Below, piece by piece: positions 34,641 to 46,841 of a stretch of 64,000 nucleotides of DNA. The stretch's first letter is position 1. Every line of letters starts with the position of its first letter. The stretch comes from Heterostelium album PN500 (lineage: Eukaryota > Evosea > Eumycetozoa > Acytosteliales > Acytosteliaceae). The stretch is taken from assembly GCF_000004825.1 (NCBI RefSeq), contig NW_008805070.1, positions 1,364,001 through 1,428,000 on the forward strand, written 5' to 3'. A program made the translations under genes and the position numbers. The notes under the pieces were generated by a model. It was given only the letters and a program-made list of their open reading frames with translations, ran no database searches and had not been told where the DNA came from.

Positions 34641-34790
34641 GAGGGATCGCTCAGTTCGTGAGAGATATTTTTTAAATGATAATCATTTGCTCTACCACTG
34701 AGCTAATTTAGCACTTTGGCAGCACTAATATTTGGATTCGAACCAAAGACCGAATGAACAATCGAAGTAACGAACTTGAAAAGCCCTCCG
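34634..34790 (-). tRNA. Permuted tRNA-like Pol III unit, copy 2 (better preserved)
   Basis: Minus-strand order: 5' flank with GGAGGG and AGTTCGT; anticodon 3' strand TCATT (34757-34753); variable loop CGGTC; T arm TTTGG TTCGAAT CCAAA; 3' acceptor strand TATTAGT (34730-34724) and G73; 10-nt linker; 5' acceptor strand GCTAAAT (34712-34706); T8-A9; D arm GCTC AGTGGTA GAGC with G18-G19; A26; anticodon 5' strand AATGA (34687-34683) and TT at 32-33; then a 3' flank with ACGAACT and CCCTC and a T7 terminator. The anticodon stem AATGA/TCATT pairs perfectly although the strands lie about 65 bases apart in inverted order; the acceptor has five of seven pairs. Depending on the join, positions 34-36 read ATC or ATT, neither a usual eukaryotic anticodon, so identity is left open. 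Confidence 0.5.
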
Positions 34791-34870
34791 ATCAATATAT
34801 TTTTGTAACTCTATTTATGTTATTACATTTTTGGTGTTGGTAACAATTATGGTTTAATTTAATTCTTTGC

Positions 34871-36072
34871 CCATTAACAAAAAAAAATGGTATGAATGGG
34901 TTTCTTTCAAGTTGTTACTTTGATTTCACATCCAATCACAGATCGAGAAAGATTAGATCCAAACAATTCAACATATTATAACATATAAAAATGGTGAAAT
35001 CAAAGAAAAAATAAAAACTTTAAAAAAAAAATAAGGTGAAAAAAATAAGAAACACACAACCAGTCGATTTTAATTTTAATTTTATTTTTTATTTTTTATT
35101 TTTTTAAATAAATCTTACAGGTAGGTTTTATATATATATATATTTCTTCGCTGTAGTAAAAAACAAAGATAGATTGATTTATATTGTGGTAGTAGATATA
35201 AAATAGAAGATCAAAAGCAAACAAAACAAACAAATCTAGCTTAAAGATAAACCAACCATGGTTGTCAACTTTCAATCAACTAAATGATATAACAACATAC
35301 CTATACGTCCATGTTATTCATTCCAACAAATAAACAAAACAAAATATCAATCTGATAATTTCTCTAGAGTTTAAGTAATTTTGTTTGAATAGAAACAGAT
35401 AATGTTAATCTTTATATATCAATAACTATTTTAATATATATAACTATAAATTACTTCAAACTATCAAAGATAATCAAATACTGATGATCACACAAACACA
35501 ATTTATTGATCACCTTATTAATTTTATAATCACATTAATGTGTTTTGTTTTTATCAATATCAAATAAACCCACCACTATCATATCATATATCCTAACATA
35601 TGTGTTGTTGTTTAAAGATTGTTTTTTGAAAAAATTAAAGGTTTTGTTTTAACAGTTTATAGATGTAAAGTTACAACAACAACAACAACCACACTCATGA
35701 GAGGTAGGTATCAAGTAGTTTCACGTTTAGCTTTTGCTCTATATCCAACCTTGGTAACCAACCAATCGAATAAACAACCAACCATTTAACTAATTAACCA
35801 ATAATCACCTAATTACAATTGTGTGCGTGTTTTTTTCATTTTCTTTATTTGTCTATTTGTTTGTTTTGTTTTGTTCTCTCTTTGAATTCAACTATCGTTA
35901 TGTAATATTATATGATAATAATAATAATAATAATTATATATCTTTAATAATAGTGATTTTCAAGATTTACTTACATTTTTACTAATAATAAACAAAACAA
36001 TATTATTATTTAATACAATTCAGTTAAAATTCATTTATAACCAGTGTTTGATACTGTAGCCACAAGTTAAAG
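34871..36072 (+). other. Upstream region of tma7
   Basis: About 1.2 kb of AT-rich DNA after the second tRNA-like unit. It contains short repeats of CAA/ACA type and no credible reading frame. The tma7 promoter should lie in its last part. Confidence 0.4.
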
Positions 36073-36947
<875 letters not shown>

Positions 36948-37140
36948 ACAGCCACCAAATTTAATATTTTGAATAATTTTTGTGTGTGTGAAAAATGTTT
37001 CGATAAAAATATTTGACACACCAACAAAAAAATAAACTATACATAATAATATAAATTTTAAAACCATCAATAGTATCCATCAAACAATCCAAACAAATAG
37101 ATCAACAATACAATATTATTTATCGATGTAGTTTATTGCT

Positions 37141-39472
37141 TTACTTTGAATTATTTGAAAGTATGTTTGAAATCAACCATTTTGTAGTACTGATTGAGAT
37201 GTATGCAATAGTAATAGAGGTGAACAAAGCATATAGAATACTCTTTGTATAATAGATTACCATTGTACCGTTTAGATCAGAGTAGTTAGCTGCATTCTGT
37301 ACGATATTGGCAATTTGATATATTAACAACACTGAACTTGTTATCATTGGTAGCCACCAAATATTTCCATACTAATTGCAATGATAGGTTGGTTAGTTAG
37401 TTAGTTTTAATATCTTTTGAATTTAAGAATTTCTCAGTTTGTTTAGCTTACTTTGTTGATAATTGATAGATAGGTTTGAATGATTGTTAATAATATGGTT
37501 GTAACAATGAGTAGTGCAAGTTGAACTGTGATGGTTGTGAATTCACTGTGATAGCCGAGGTCATCGCCATTGATGAACAGTTGCTGTGTGTTGTTTGGTA
37601 GCCAATAGAGTGCTAGTGCAACCAATGGAATCAAGACAACCGGCTTCATAAAGTAGGTGATTACTCTTGGCACTGAGATATAAATCTTTATATTCTGAAC
37701 AGTGCTATCTGACGATGATCTATAGTTCTTCAACAATGAATACTGATTCTTTGATGCATAGTATCCACCGAGCATTCCAACCGGTAGATAGAATCCAATG
37801 AAGAATCCAAGCGTCTTTAATATCGATAACAATGGCATAGCTGCAGTCGATCTATACTCATCCAATATCATATTATTACCCAATAGAATAATATATAATA
37901 ATGATGGTAATGATAGTGTTGTCTATTATTATTAATCAAAATCAATAAGATTGTTAGTTAGATAATTTTTAATTATATTATTCATTCCACTTACAATCAA
38001 ACAAATCTTTATCCATTGATTATTATTGTTGTTTGTATTAAAGAATAAATAATTTGAAGTTGAATAATAACCTGCAATATATCTATTAATGAATAATTGT
38101 TTTTGTTAATAAATAATCATATTTTAAAGATCTATAATTTAAAGTGATAAATATACATACGATGTTAATTGAATTAAACTAAAAGTTCCACTCTTAATTG
38201 TAATGATACTGTTGAATGATAACCATGTCATATGTGAGGAGAACAATAGAACCAATAGGATGACAAGTAGTTGTGCACCATATCCAACAAGCATAGAGTG
38301 TAGTGTGAGATAAGAAGGTGACTTTATCAATGGTGTATTTGGAATGGTTGCAATTAACTTTTTGTTATTGGTTGTTGTTGTTGTTGAAGGTGATAAGTTA
38401 TTAATGATAATATATACAAAATAACTTAATAGCGATAGAGATAATAATAAATAGAGATTAGCAGTAGTGTTGTTTGATTGTAGAGCTTTGAAAATATTAT
38501 TATTATTATTAAAACTATAGTATTCTTGTACGTCTTCTACTGGTTTGAATGTCACACTGTAACTCCAAACCAATGGATGTCTTCTCATGACAGAGTCCAT
38601 CGACGAAGTAGAGAACAACAACGTTGCAGGTTTCGTATCCAATGTACATTCACCCTTGTTGATCATCGAGTGTCTTCTACTCTCTGCTTTAGCTTCCAAT
38701 CCAACGATATTATTACTCTCTGGTGAATATAGAATATTAATATTTAAATGGTTATTAATATTTATATATAAATTATTATTATTATTATTATCCTAATTAT
38801 TATATATTTTATAAGATTGTTTAAAAAAAGTTAGTTATATAATTTATAATCATCATTTTCCTTTACAACTAATTAGTTGTAATTAATTAAATACTTTAAA
38901 AATTGAACCAATCTTTAAACCATGTTGATAATATCCAGGTTTGAATATATTACTAATTGGAATACCTTGATCCAATCTTAATTGATAGAGATATTGATTC
39001 TCGATCAAGATCTTTAGAAGTTCTAATTGTACATTATCGATATGTGTATCCGTACAATCTTTGAAATGATTGTCATTAATAACATTACATTTAATATCAT
39101 TTAAATATGTAATCTATAGATAAGAGATTATGATTAGTTTATATTTATTTACATTATCAATCAACATAAATAAATAACACTTACATTGTAAATTGTACTA
39201 ACACTCCATTCATTGTTTGTTAATATTCTATCGACGTTACAACGCTCCGGTACTAATTTATTATAGATATCATCGTCATTGCTACAGATCTGATTGTATA
39301 GAATATGATAGTCTTGTAAGATAAGTGTATGTCTTGAATACAATCGGTTGTTTGTTAAAATGGGTACTGCATCACCTTTAGCATATCTCTTGGCAGGATG
39401 ATCTATTTTATTTTTATAGGTCAACAACACTGCCACCAACACAATAGTTACCACAATGAGATATGTTTTCAT
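37141..39472 (-). CDS. Divergent TM9 superfamily (nonaspanin/EMP70-like) membrane protein
   Basis: Six exons: 39472-39185, 39113-38895, 38792-38161, 38082-37995, 37922-37452, 37371-37141 (642 residues, typical for TM9). The start at 39472 begins a signal peptide (MKTYLIVVTIVLVAVLL). The lumenal domain has YAKGDAVPILTNNRLYS and NHLNINILYS, matching TM9 lines; the membrane part has SPSYLTLHSMLVGYGAQLLV and then pairs of long hydrophobic spans, with STAAMPLLSILKTLGFF and a final WWLP line. TM9 proteins sort membrane proteins in Golgi/endosomes and in D. discoideum (Phg1) affect adhesion and phagocytosis. This copy is poorly conserved: usual motifs such as the short RWDxYL line are not recognisable, so its role may differ. 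Family assignment is moderate to good. Confidence 0.78.
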
Positions 39473-39846
39473 TCTATACAATTGGTTTTATAAATATTAT
39501 ATCTAATTTGTGTGTGTGTGTGTGTTGTAAAATAAAATAATTAGAGACTTAGGGAATGAAAAAAGAAATCGGAAATTAAATTATTTTTTTTTTTATTTTT
39601 AATTGTGATCATCATGATGGTTTCTCTATATCTGGAAAAGTTAAAAAAAAAAAAATAGATTATGTAATTCCGAAAGATCATTCAAGAGATATGATATTTT
39701 ATTACAACACCTTGATATTAATGATGATCGGGCTACTTTTTTTTTTAGATAATCAAGATTAAATTGATTAAGTAGAATATAATTAAACAAAAACTGATTT
39801 ATTAATTAAACATTTTGATCAGTATAGAATTAATAGTTGTAATTAC
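39473..39846. other. Divergent intergenic region with a short GT repeat
   Basis: About 375 bases between the TM9 gene (minus) and a B-box gene (plus), containing a (GT)7-like run near 39511-39526 and a T run near 39585. It should hold both promoters. Confidence 0.45.
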
Positions 39847-40054
39847 ATGGAGGATATTAAAGAGATGTTGAAGTGCAATGATCATGATAGTGAGAATCTA
39901 GAGAGTATTTGTTACATTTGTAATAGATTGATGTGTTCAAGCTGCGTTCTCGATCATAATAAATCACAAGCTGATCACTCACAACACATTGAACATATAG
40001 ATCATATAGTAAAATCATTAAATAGCATTTCAACAAAAGATTTTGAAAATAGTA

Positions 40055-40087
<33 letters not shown>

Positions 40088-41602
40088 ATCACCACTCTAA
40101 TATAGAGTCAAGATTAAAATCGATTTGGAAATCATTGAAATCATCATCAACAAGATATCAAAGATTATCAGCAACAGAGAATGAAGTATCACAACACTTT
40201 GCACAGTTACATCAAATATCTAATCAATGAAGAACATAAACTAAAGAAACCAATCATCAATGATAAAGATATGATAGAGCAACAAATAAATAATAATATA
40301 AATGAATTAAAATATTTAAATTATATTTTAAATATAAATAATAAAATTAATAATAATAATAATATTAATAATAATAGTAATATTAATAATAATAGTAATG
40401 AAAATGATAATTATAATAATGAAACAGATGATATAATAGATAGATATACAATAGCATCATATTCAGAGTTAATCACAACAAGTTCATCATTACAATCATT
40501 CATTAATGATAATAATCAAACATTGTTCAACATCGATAGTAATACAGATTTATTAAAGTTTGATGAACTATTAGAACAATATAGCAATACTTCATCTTTA
40601 TTATTAGATATCATTTATAAATATAATAATAAATTCAATTCAATAACAACAGTAACAACAAAAAAAGTTGATAATGAAGAAGAAGAGGAAGAAGAGCAGA
40701 ATAATAGAGATCCATATAATATTAGGATAAAACAACCAGATTTCAAACAATTAGATTCAATCATTGGAGATTCAATTAAACTAAACAGTAATAAACCGAA
40801 ATCATATATACTCTCAACACACAAATCAAAAGGTGCAACACTCATCGACCTTTCAAATAAGAATTCAATCGAGGAGTTGCAATTCGATTATAATTTCTTT
40901 GATACCTTTCAATCGATGGTTGCTGTCGACGAGTATATCTATGTGTTTGGTGGTGATGTCAATCAGAGTAAGTGGTGTAAGATATCGGTTAAATCGAAAG
41001 CGATCGAGCAGTTTGGCGAGATGTCTGGTATCGTCGGTGATACCAACATCTCAGTGTGCTACGACGGTCAGGATCACATCTACCTCGTCAACGGTCGAAC
41101 AGCCGATAGAATCGATCGCTTCAATATCCGGTTGTCGCGATTCGATAGCTACGGTCGGCTGGCATACGGTCAACAGATAGCAACGATGATCTACCGTGGC
41201 AAGCTCTACTCGGTGCCTTACAACCTAAAGGTCTACTGGGAATACGATTTGACAGAACATACCAAGTTGAAACACGAACTACTCGATTTGAATGCATTCT
41301 CGGCGTGCCACGATAACAACGGTAATTTCTACATTCATTCACTCAATCCGAGGAGATTCGTGCGAATCAATGTCGAAACCAAACGTATCACAGAACTCCA
41401 ACCGATCCTTTCAAAGCATGGCGGTGTCTATCTAATGTATCATCGAGCATCGTCCACCAAGAGCTACATCTATTCATTCTCAGGTATATCTAATGATAAT
41501 TTCCGATATTCAATCGAATTCGATCAATCGGAGCCATTCTTAACCGAGGACAAAGAGAATAGAAGTTGGTGCGGTGCTAAATCAACCACAGTCACTCACT
41601 AA
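39847..41602 (+). CDS. B-box / kelch-like propeller protein with a one-base frame break
   Basis: The N-terminus has a B-box-type zinc finger (CNDHD, CYICNRLMCSSCVLDH, DHSQHIEHID), then a helical, Asn-rich linker and a C-terminal propeller-like domain (YIYVFGGDVNQSKWCKIS, VCYDGQDHIYLVNG, FYIHSLNPRRFVRINVETK). Frame changes once: 39847-40215 and the rest to 41602 are in different frames. Compared with the paralogues at 43918 and 57148 (QLHQYLI), one extra A in the run at 40214-40216 explains it. If that A is real the gene is a very young pseudogene; if it is a base-call error the gene is whole (about 585 residues). Third positions in the propeller part are GC-rich and look constrained, favouring recent activity. 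The function of this dictyostelid family is unknown. Confidence 0.7.
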
Positions 41603-41775
41603 CCAAACTCTTTTTATGCATGAAGATAAAACACTAAGAAACCAAGACAATTTAACTAAACTACTTATATACTTTGTTAAAATTTTACATAATATTTTTA
41701 ATTTTATTAAATTTAGATTAAAAACAAGAGATAGGTTGATTATTAATTTAGATTTAGATGCTTGATTATTATTAT

Positions 41776-42825
41776 TTAGATTCTAAGTTCAACAAAGATA
41801 GAATTTGTTGATTTATAACTTGGTTTAGTTAAATACATAGATAATATAGCATGTATCAAAGTATGTAAATTATTAATAATCTGATAGAATTCTTCTTGAT
41901 CTTCTTTGTTAAGTCTTGGGATGAATTTTTGAGTTGCAAGTTTTTCGTGAATAGAAAGTTGTTCAAAACAATTACCAATTTCTTTTTCAAAGAATTCAAG
42001 ACATTCTTGATTTGACCAATTGTTTTGAGTTTTCATAAAATGGAAACTATTCATTCTTTCATCATTTTCTTTCATCTCCTTTTCATAGGATAATACATCA
42101 TTGTAAATGGCACAGATGTTTCCTGAAAGCTCCACAATAGTTTTCCACAAAGGATCAAGAATTATTTCACACTTTAATCTTTTCATTGTGAAGATTAAAG
42201 TTATGAAAAAAGAAGGTATCATAGCATAATTATATCTTCTTAGAGTATAATATAAATTCATACTTAAATCACCTTTTAATTTCTAATTAAAAAAAATAAT
42301 TAATAAATAGATATGATTGTAAAATCTATAAATTCAATTTCGTACCTTCATATTCTGCCATGCCAATAGATTGTCAAAATAATCCAACAAAGAATTTCTG
42401 AACAGATTGATCAATGCAAGTTTCTCTCCAAATCTGTCGTCCAAATTCTGATTAAGATCAAACAAATTTCTTTCAATAGGTGTTGGATCTTCTTCGAGTT
42501 TTCCAAATTTAATTATATTGATTACTCTATTGATATGTTTGATTGCATATTCTGGTTCACTGGTATCAATATTGTCATCGAAAATGCGCAAAAAAATACT
42601 GAATTGAGTACCCAATGCCAGAGTAGTGAGATCAACTGATGGCCAAACGTATCTTACAAATATTGAAACTCCTTTTAAGAGTGGTTCATATCTTTCTCTA
42701 TTATCTTCATTTACGATACCAAATTTTTCGATTTTTCCATTCACTAGGTCCCAACTATCATTTGGGTTCATTGGTGAATACCAACTCTTTGGAGTTTTTT
42801 CAACTAATTGTTTTAGAGAAATCAT
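41776..42825 (-). CDS. Class I terpene synthase
   Basis: Two exons, 42825-42346 and 42282-41776, phase-0 intron of 63 nt (328 residues, usual for dictyostelid terpene synthases). The Asp-rich metal motif FDDNID lies at about 82-87 and the second metal-binding motif NDVLSYEKE at 221-229 keeps the N, D, S and E. Both flank an all-helical core. The enzyme should ionise a prenyl diphosphate (C10, C15 or C20) with Mg2+ and release a volatile terpene; which one cannot be read from sequence. There is no signal peptide, so it is probably cytosolic. Dictyostelid terpene synthases are mostly development-regulated. It converges on the B-box gene and a rearranged copy of its end lies at 43432-43726. Confidence 0.9.
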
Positions 42826-43431
42826 TTAGAATTTTTTTTTGTTGAACTTTTAAAATGATTCAATAAAAATAATATTCTTCTATTACTTTATCCTTTTAGA
42901 GTGAATACCACTTATAATATTTTTAATTTTTGAAGTGAAATCAAATGAAAATATTAAATCTAATATCATTTTGAATTAAATAATTCGTGCTGAATTTTTT
43001 TTTATTTTGTATTAATAATATACACACTTTTACATATAGGGAGAGATTCTCTTTACCCCTTTATTACTTCTAGTTTTTATTGATTCAGTTTAGGGGGGAG
43101 TATCAATATTATATCCACTATTTTTTAAACAATTATTTTGATTAAGGTTGTCAAGAATCTCTCCTAAATTCAAAAGAAATAATCTTACAAAAGTTATTCC
43201 TAATGTTAACTTTGGTTTTTTTGAAATAATCCTTCACACTCTATATATGTCATCTAAATAGTTTAATGAAGCCAGAGCTATTGATAAATTAAAGTTCGTT
43301 TTTTTAAAAATAGGTTTTCATATAAAACCAGAAATTTGATTGGTTACTATTTGAATACCGTTTTGAGAAGAAATTTTGATTTTTTAGAATGAATGGCTTT
43401 TTTGGATTTTACAAAACATTTCATTTAATTT
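42826..43431. other. Intergenic with an 11-bp inverted repeat
   Basis: About 600 bases without a gene. GGAGAGATTCT at 43040-43050 is the exact reverse complement of 43154-43164, about 100 bases apart, so a stem-loop transcript or a small decayed insertion is possible. Nothing else is seen. Confidence 0.4.
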
Positions 43432-43726
43432 TATTAACTTTAGATTAAAAACAAGAGATAGGTTGATTATTATAATAATTAAGATTTACATGTTTGATTA
43501 TTATTGTTTAGATTCTAAGTTCAACAAAGATAGAATTTGTTGATTTATAACTTGGTTTAGTTAAATACATCAAAGTATAAATGGTTAACAATATGATAGA
43601 ATTCTTGTTAAGTCTTGGGATGAATTTTTGAGTTGCAAGTTTTTCGTGAATAGAAAGATATTCAAAACAATTGGTCAAATCAAGAATGTCATGAATTCTT
43701 TGAAAAATAAATTGGTAATTGTTTTG
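43432..43726 (-). pseudogene. Rearranged fragment of the terpene synthase gene end
   Basis: 43432-43662 matches about 41698-41963 (3' flank and last codons of the terpene synthase) with small deletions. The next 64 bases, 43663-43726, match 41964-42027 but in reverse orientation. The flipped piece is bounded by the 10-bp inverted repeat CAAAACAATT/AATTGTTTTG in both places. Only about 60 C-terminal codons are represented, so it cannot encode an enzyme. It is a partial duplicate that later suffered an inversion. Confidence 0.85.
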
Positions 43727-43917
43727 TTTTTTGTTATTAAATATTTAAATTTTTCACAGTAAATTACTGGCATTTTTTGGCTGCACGATCTAGGTGAAAA
43801 ATTTAATATGAAAATCATTTTTTTAAAAAACATGAACTTTAAACCAGAAAATTGATTGATAACTATTGAACAGATCAAAAGATATTTTTTTGTATATTTT
43901 TATTTTTTAATTTCAAA

Positions 43918-45642
43918 ATGTTATCCTGTAAATCATTTATCTGTGATGAACATAATAAATCACTTAAAATCATTTGTTTTAGTTGCAATAAATTGATGTG
44001 TTCAAGATGTGCGTTCAAACACAACAAAAATCAACCCGATCATGTTCAACATTCTGAACACATAGATGACATAATACAATCTTTAAATAATATATCTTTA
44101 GATAATATTAATAATGATCATAATAATAATAATGATAGTAAAATTAATCTGAAGCAATCTACATTCATTGAATTAAGACTTCAATCGATATGGAAATCAT
44201 TAAAATCATCAACATCTCGATATGAATCATTATCAGCAACAGAGAATGAGATCAAACAACACTTTGAACAGTTACATCAATATCTAATCAACGAAGAGCA
44301 TAGACTAAAGAAAGATATTATCAACGATAAAGATACAATCATTAATCAAATAGATAAGAATATAAATGAATTAAAATATCTTAATAGTATAATAATAAGT
44401 ATAAATAGTAATAATAAAAATAATATCATTAATAAAGATAGTAATGATTTCAGTGATGATCATGGTAGTGATTCAGTAGTTTTAGATACAACCGATCAAT
44501 ATTCAACAATAACAATAATGAAATCAATCAACACAAGTTCATCATTACAATCATTTATCAAAGATAATAATCAAACATTATTCTATCGTAATAACAAACA
44601 AGATACTTTGCTTGAACAATATAACAACAATTCACTGTCATCATTAATATTAGATATGATTTTTAAATATAATAATCAATTCAAAGTAATATCACCAACA
44701 AATATAATCGATGAAAACATAAATGAATATCACTTCTCAACAAAACAACCAGATTTACATAAATTCAATTCATTAATCATGGAATCTATTAAACTATCAA
44801 AAACATCAGCAAAAGTAGTTACCACAAATAATAATGATATTAAAGAATCATATATAATAACAACGAATCATTCAAAAGGAATGACATTGATCAACACATC
44901 AGACAATTCAACCAAAGAATTTAATTTGGATTACGATTTTTGTAGCACATATTCATCGATAATCTCTGTTGGTGAATATTTATATATCTTTGGTGGTAGA
45001 TCAAATCAATCCAATTGGATAAAGTTCTCTGTGAAATCGAAAAATTACAATGTGTCCAAGATGGAGGGTGTCAATCCTGGCAGCTATATTTCAGTTTGTT
45101 ATGACGGACAAGATCATATATATCTGGCGAATGGCGATGCCAAAAGAATTTTTAGATTCAATATTAATACAACGAAATTTGAACCGTACAGTCCCGAGAT
45201 AGGTGATCTCAGAGGTCGACAAGTATCAACGATGATATTCCAAGGTAAATTGTATTCCATTCCATACAGTAGTCAGACTATGTTTGAATTTGATTTGACA
45301 ACAAAAACCAAATTGGTCCATGAGTGTCTTAGCTTCAGAACATACACAGCATGTCATGATAGCAATGGAAATTTCTACATTCATTCATCAGACAATCGAT
45401 TCATCAGATTCAATGTGGAAACGAAAGGAATAACCAAACTCACTCCAATCCCTGCAAAAGAAGGATCAGTCTACCTGCTATATCATAGAGAATCATCAAC
45501 ATCAAGTTGTATATACTCATTTGGTGGTGCAGGCTATGGTAATTTCAGATATTCCATCGAGACTGATACATGCCAGGCGTTCTTCAAAGATGATACCCAT
45601 CAAAGATATTGGTCTGGGTCTGCATCGATCAATCTCAATTAA
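43918..45642 (+). CDS. B-box / kelch-like propeller protein
   Basis: Single exon, 574 residues, uninterrupted. The B-box zinc finger spans about 4-50 (CDEHNKS, CFSCNKLMCSRCAFKH, DHVQHSEHID), followed by a helical region with the family line IWKSLKSS and SATENEIKQHFEQLH, an Asn-rich linker, and a propeller-like C-terminal half (YLYIFGGRSNQSNWIKFS, VCYDGQDHIYLANGD, GNFYIHSSDNRFIRFNVETK, SCIYSFGGAGYGNFRYSIE). There is no RING finger, so ligase activity is not implied. It is closely related to the genes at 39847 and 57148. The function is unknown; the B-box and helices suggest oligomerisation. Confidence 0.85.
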   Translation: MLSCKSFICDEHNKSLKIICFSCNKLMCSRCAFKHNKNQPDHVQHSEHIDDIIQSLNNISLDNINNDHNNNNDSKINLKQSTFIELRLQSIWKSLKSSTSRYESLSATENEIKQHFEQLHQYLINEEHRLKKDIINDKDTIINQIDKNINELKYLNSIIISINSNNKNNIINKDSNDFSDDHGSDSVVLDTTDQYSTITIMKSINTSSSLQSFIKDNNQTLFYRNNKQDTLLEQYNNNSLSSLILDMIFKYNNQFKVISPTNIIDENINEYHFSTKQPDLHKFNSLIMESIKLSKTSAKVVTTNNNDIKESYIITTNHSKGMTLINTSDNSTKEFNLDYDFCSTYSSIISVGEYLYIFGGRSNQSNWIKFSVKSKNYNVSKMEGVNPGSYISVCYDGQDHIYLANGDAKRIFRFNINTTKFEPYSPEIGDLRGRQVSTMIFQGKLYSIPYSSQTMFEFDLTTKTKLVHECLSFRTYTACHDSNGNFYIHSSDNRFIRFNVETKGITKLTPIPAKEGSVYLLYHRESSTSSCIYSFGGAGYGNFRYSIETDTCQAFFKDDTHQRYWSGSASINLN

Positions 45643-45760
45643 CCCAAACATATCTGTTTCTCAAAAAATAATAATAAAAGTGTTAGAACTAAAATAAAGA
45701 TGAATGTTGTTGTTGTTATTATTATTATTATTATTACATAATTAATTAAAGTTGTCTTAT

Positions 45761-46472
45761 TTATTTCTTTAATGTTGATCTTTCTCTATACATGACATCG
45801 GTTCTCATGACATATTTAACACCTTTTGTACATGGACTACCTTCATGGAGAAGATTATGTTGGAAAACTAGAACCATACCGGCCTTTGGATTGACAGGAA
45901 CTCGCTTTTCATCCCTCCAACTGCCAGTAAAGAATGTAGTTTCACCGCCTTGCTCGACATCGTTCAAATACAGCTGAAGAGTGACAAGTGAGCGATCACC
46001 TCTCTTAGGTCCGTCAGTACGTTGGTACGATCCATCTTGATGAGGTTCAAACTTTTGATCTTTACCACGGTATCTCAAGAAACGCAGTCTCTCATTTAAC
46101 TCAATCATATCGTGATTGTGGAAATCGGCAGGCAACAAATGTTTGATTCTATCGTATATCTTATTTGCCATCTCCTCGCTATCTATAATACATCTATCAT
46201 TATTTCTTACATCGGTCATCAACACTTGTTTACCATATCCAACATTAACCAAAGCTGGTTCATATCCTTGTTTCTCTGTGAATTTATTTTGAAATAAATG
46301 AAATTAATATAATATTCATAGAAAATGACTATTAAAATATTAACTTACCTGTTAAAGCAATCCATTGTTCACATTCCTCTTTTGAAAACACATTTTCTAA
46401 TGTAAAAGCAACGACTTCTTTATCGTAATATCCTTTTAATACATATGTTCTCTTAAATTGTTGTGGTTCCAT
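45761..46472 (-). CDS. 2-oxoglutarate/Fe(II)-dependent prolyl 4-hydroxylase-like dioxygenase
   Basis: Two exons, 46472-46349 and 46275-45761, phase-1 intron of 73 nt (212 residues). The double-stranded beta-helix has iron ligands His120 and Asp122 in PHQDGSYQRTD and the distal His in HNLLHEGSPC; the basic residue that holds 2-oxoglutarate is in KGVKYVMRTDVMYR. LYLNDVEQGGETTFF is typical of P4H alpha-like enzymes. There is no signal peptide, so a cytosolic or nuclear target is likelier than secreted collagen-type proteins. Dictyostelids use one such enzyme (PhyA) to hydroxylate Skp1 in oxygen sensing; this protein is shorter and I do not claim it is PhyA. Confidence 0.88.
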
Positions 46473-46841
46473 AGTTTGTTTGTTTTTGATTTATTACTTA
46501 ATTAAATATATATTATATTTTAATTTATTGTTATGTTTTGATTTTGATATTATATGCATTGTTGAAGCAACTTTTATAATCTTAATTAATTCGTTGATTG
46601 ATGAAAATTATCTGAAGAAAATTGTTAGAATTGTAGTAAAAAAAACATTCTTTTTCAATTTTTTGAAGAAATAAAATCAAAGAATTAAAAATAGATCTAT
46701 GTGGATGTTCTATTTTTTTTTTTTTTTAAATTTTAAAATGATTGTTACTGATTTTATTTATTTACAATTAATATATCTATAGAATCAATTTAATATCAGT
46801 AATAAAACAATAAATTTATATAAATAAAAATAATAATTATA
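46473..46841. other. Divergent intergenic region
   Basis: About 370 bases, AT-rich, between the dioxygenase (minus) and the F-box/FNIP gene (plus). A plus-strand frame of about 60 codons at 46480-46674 is low-complexity and not supported. Confidence 0.4.
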
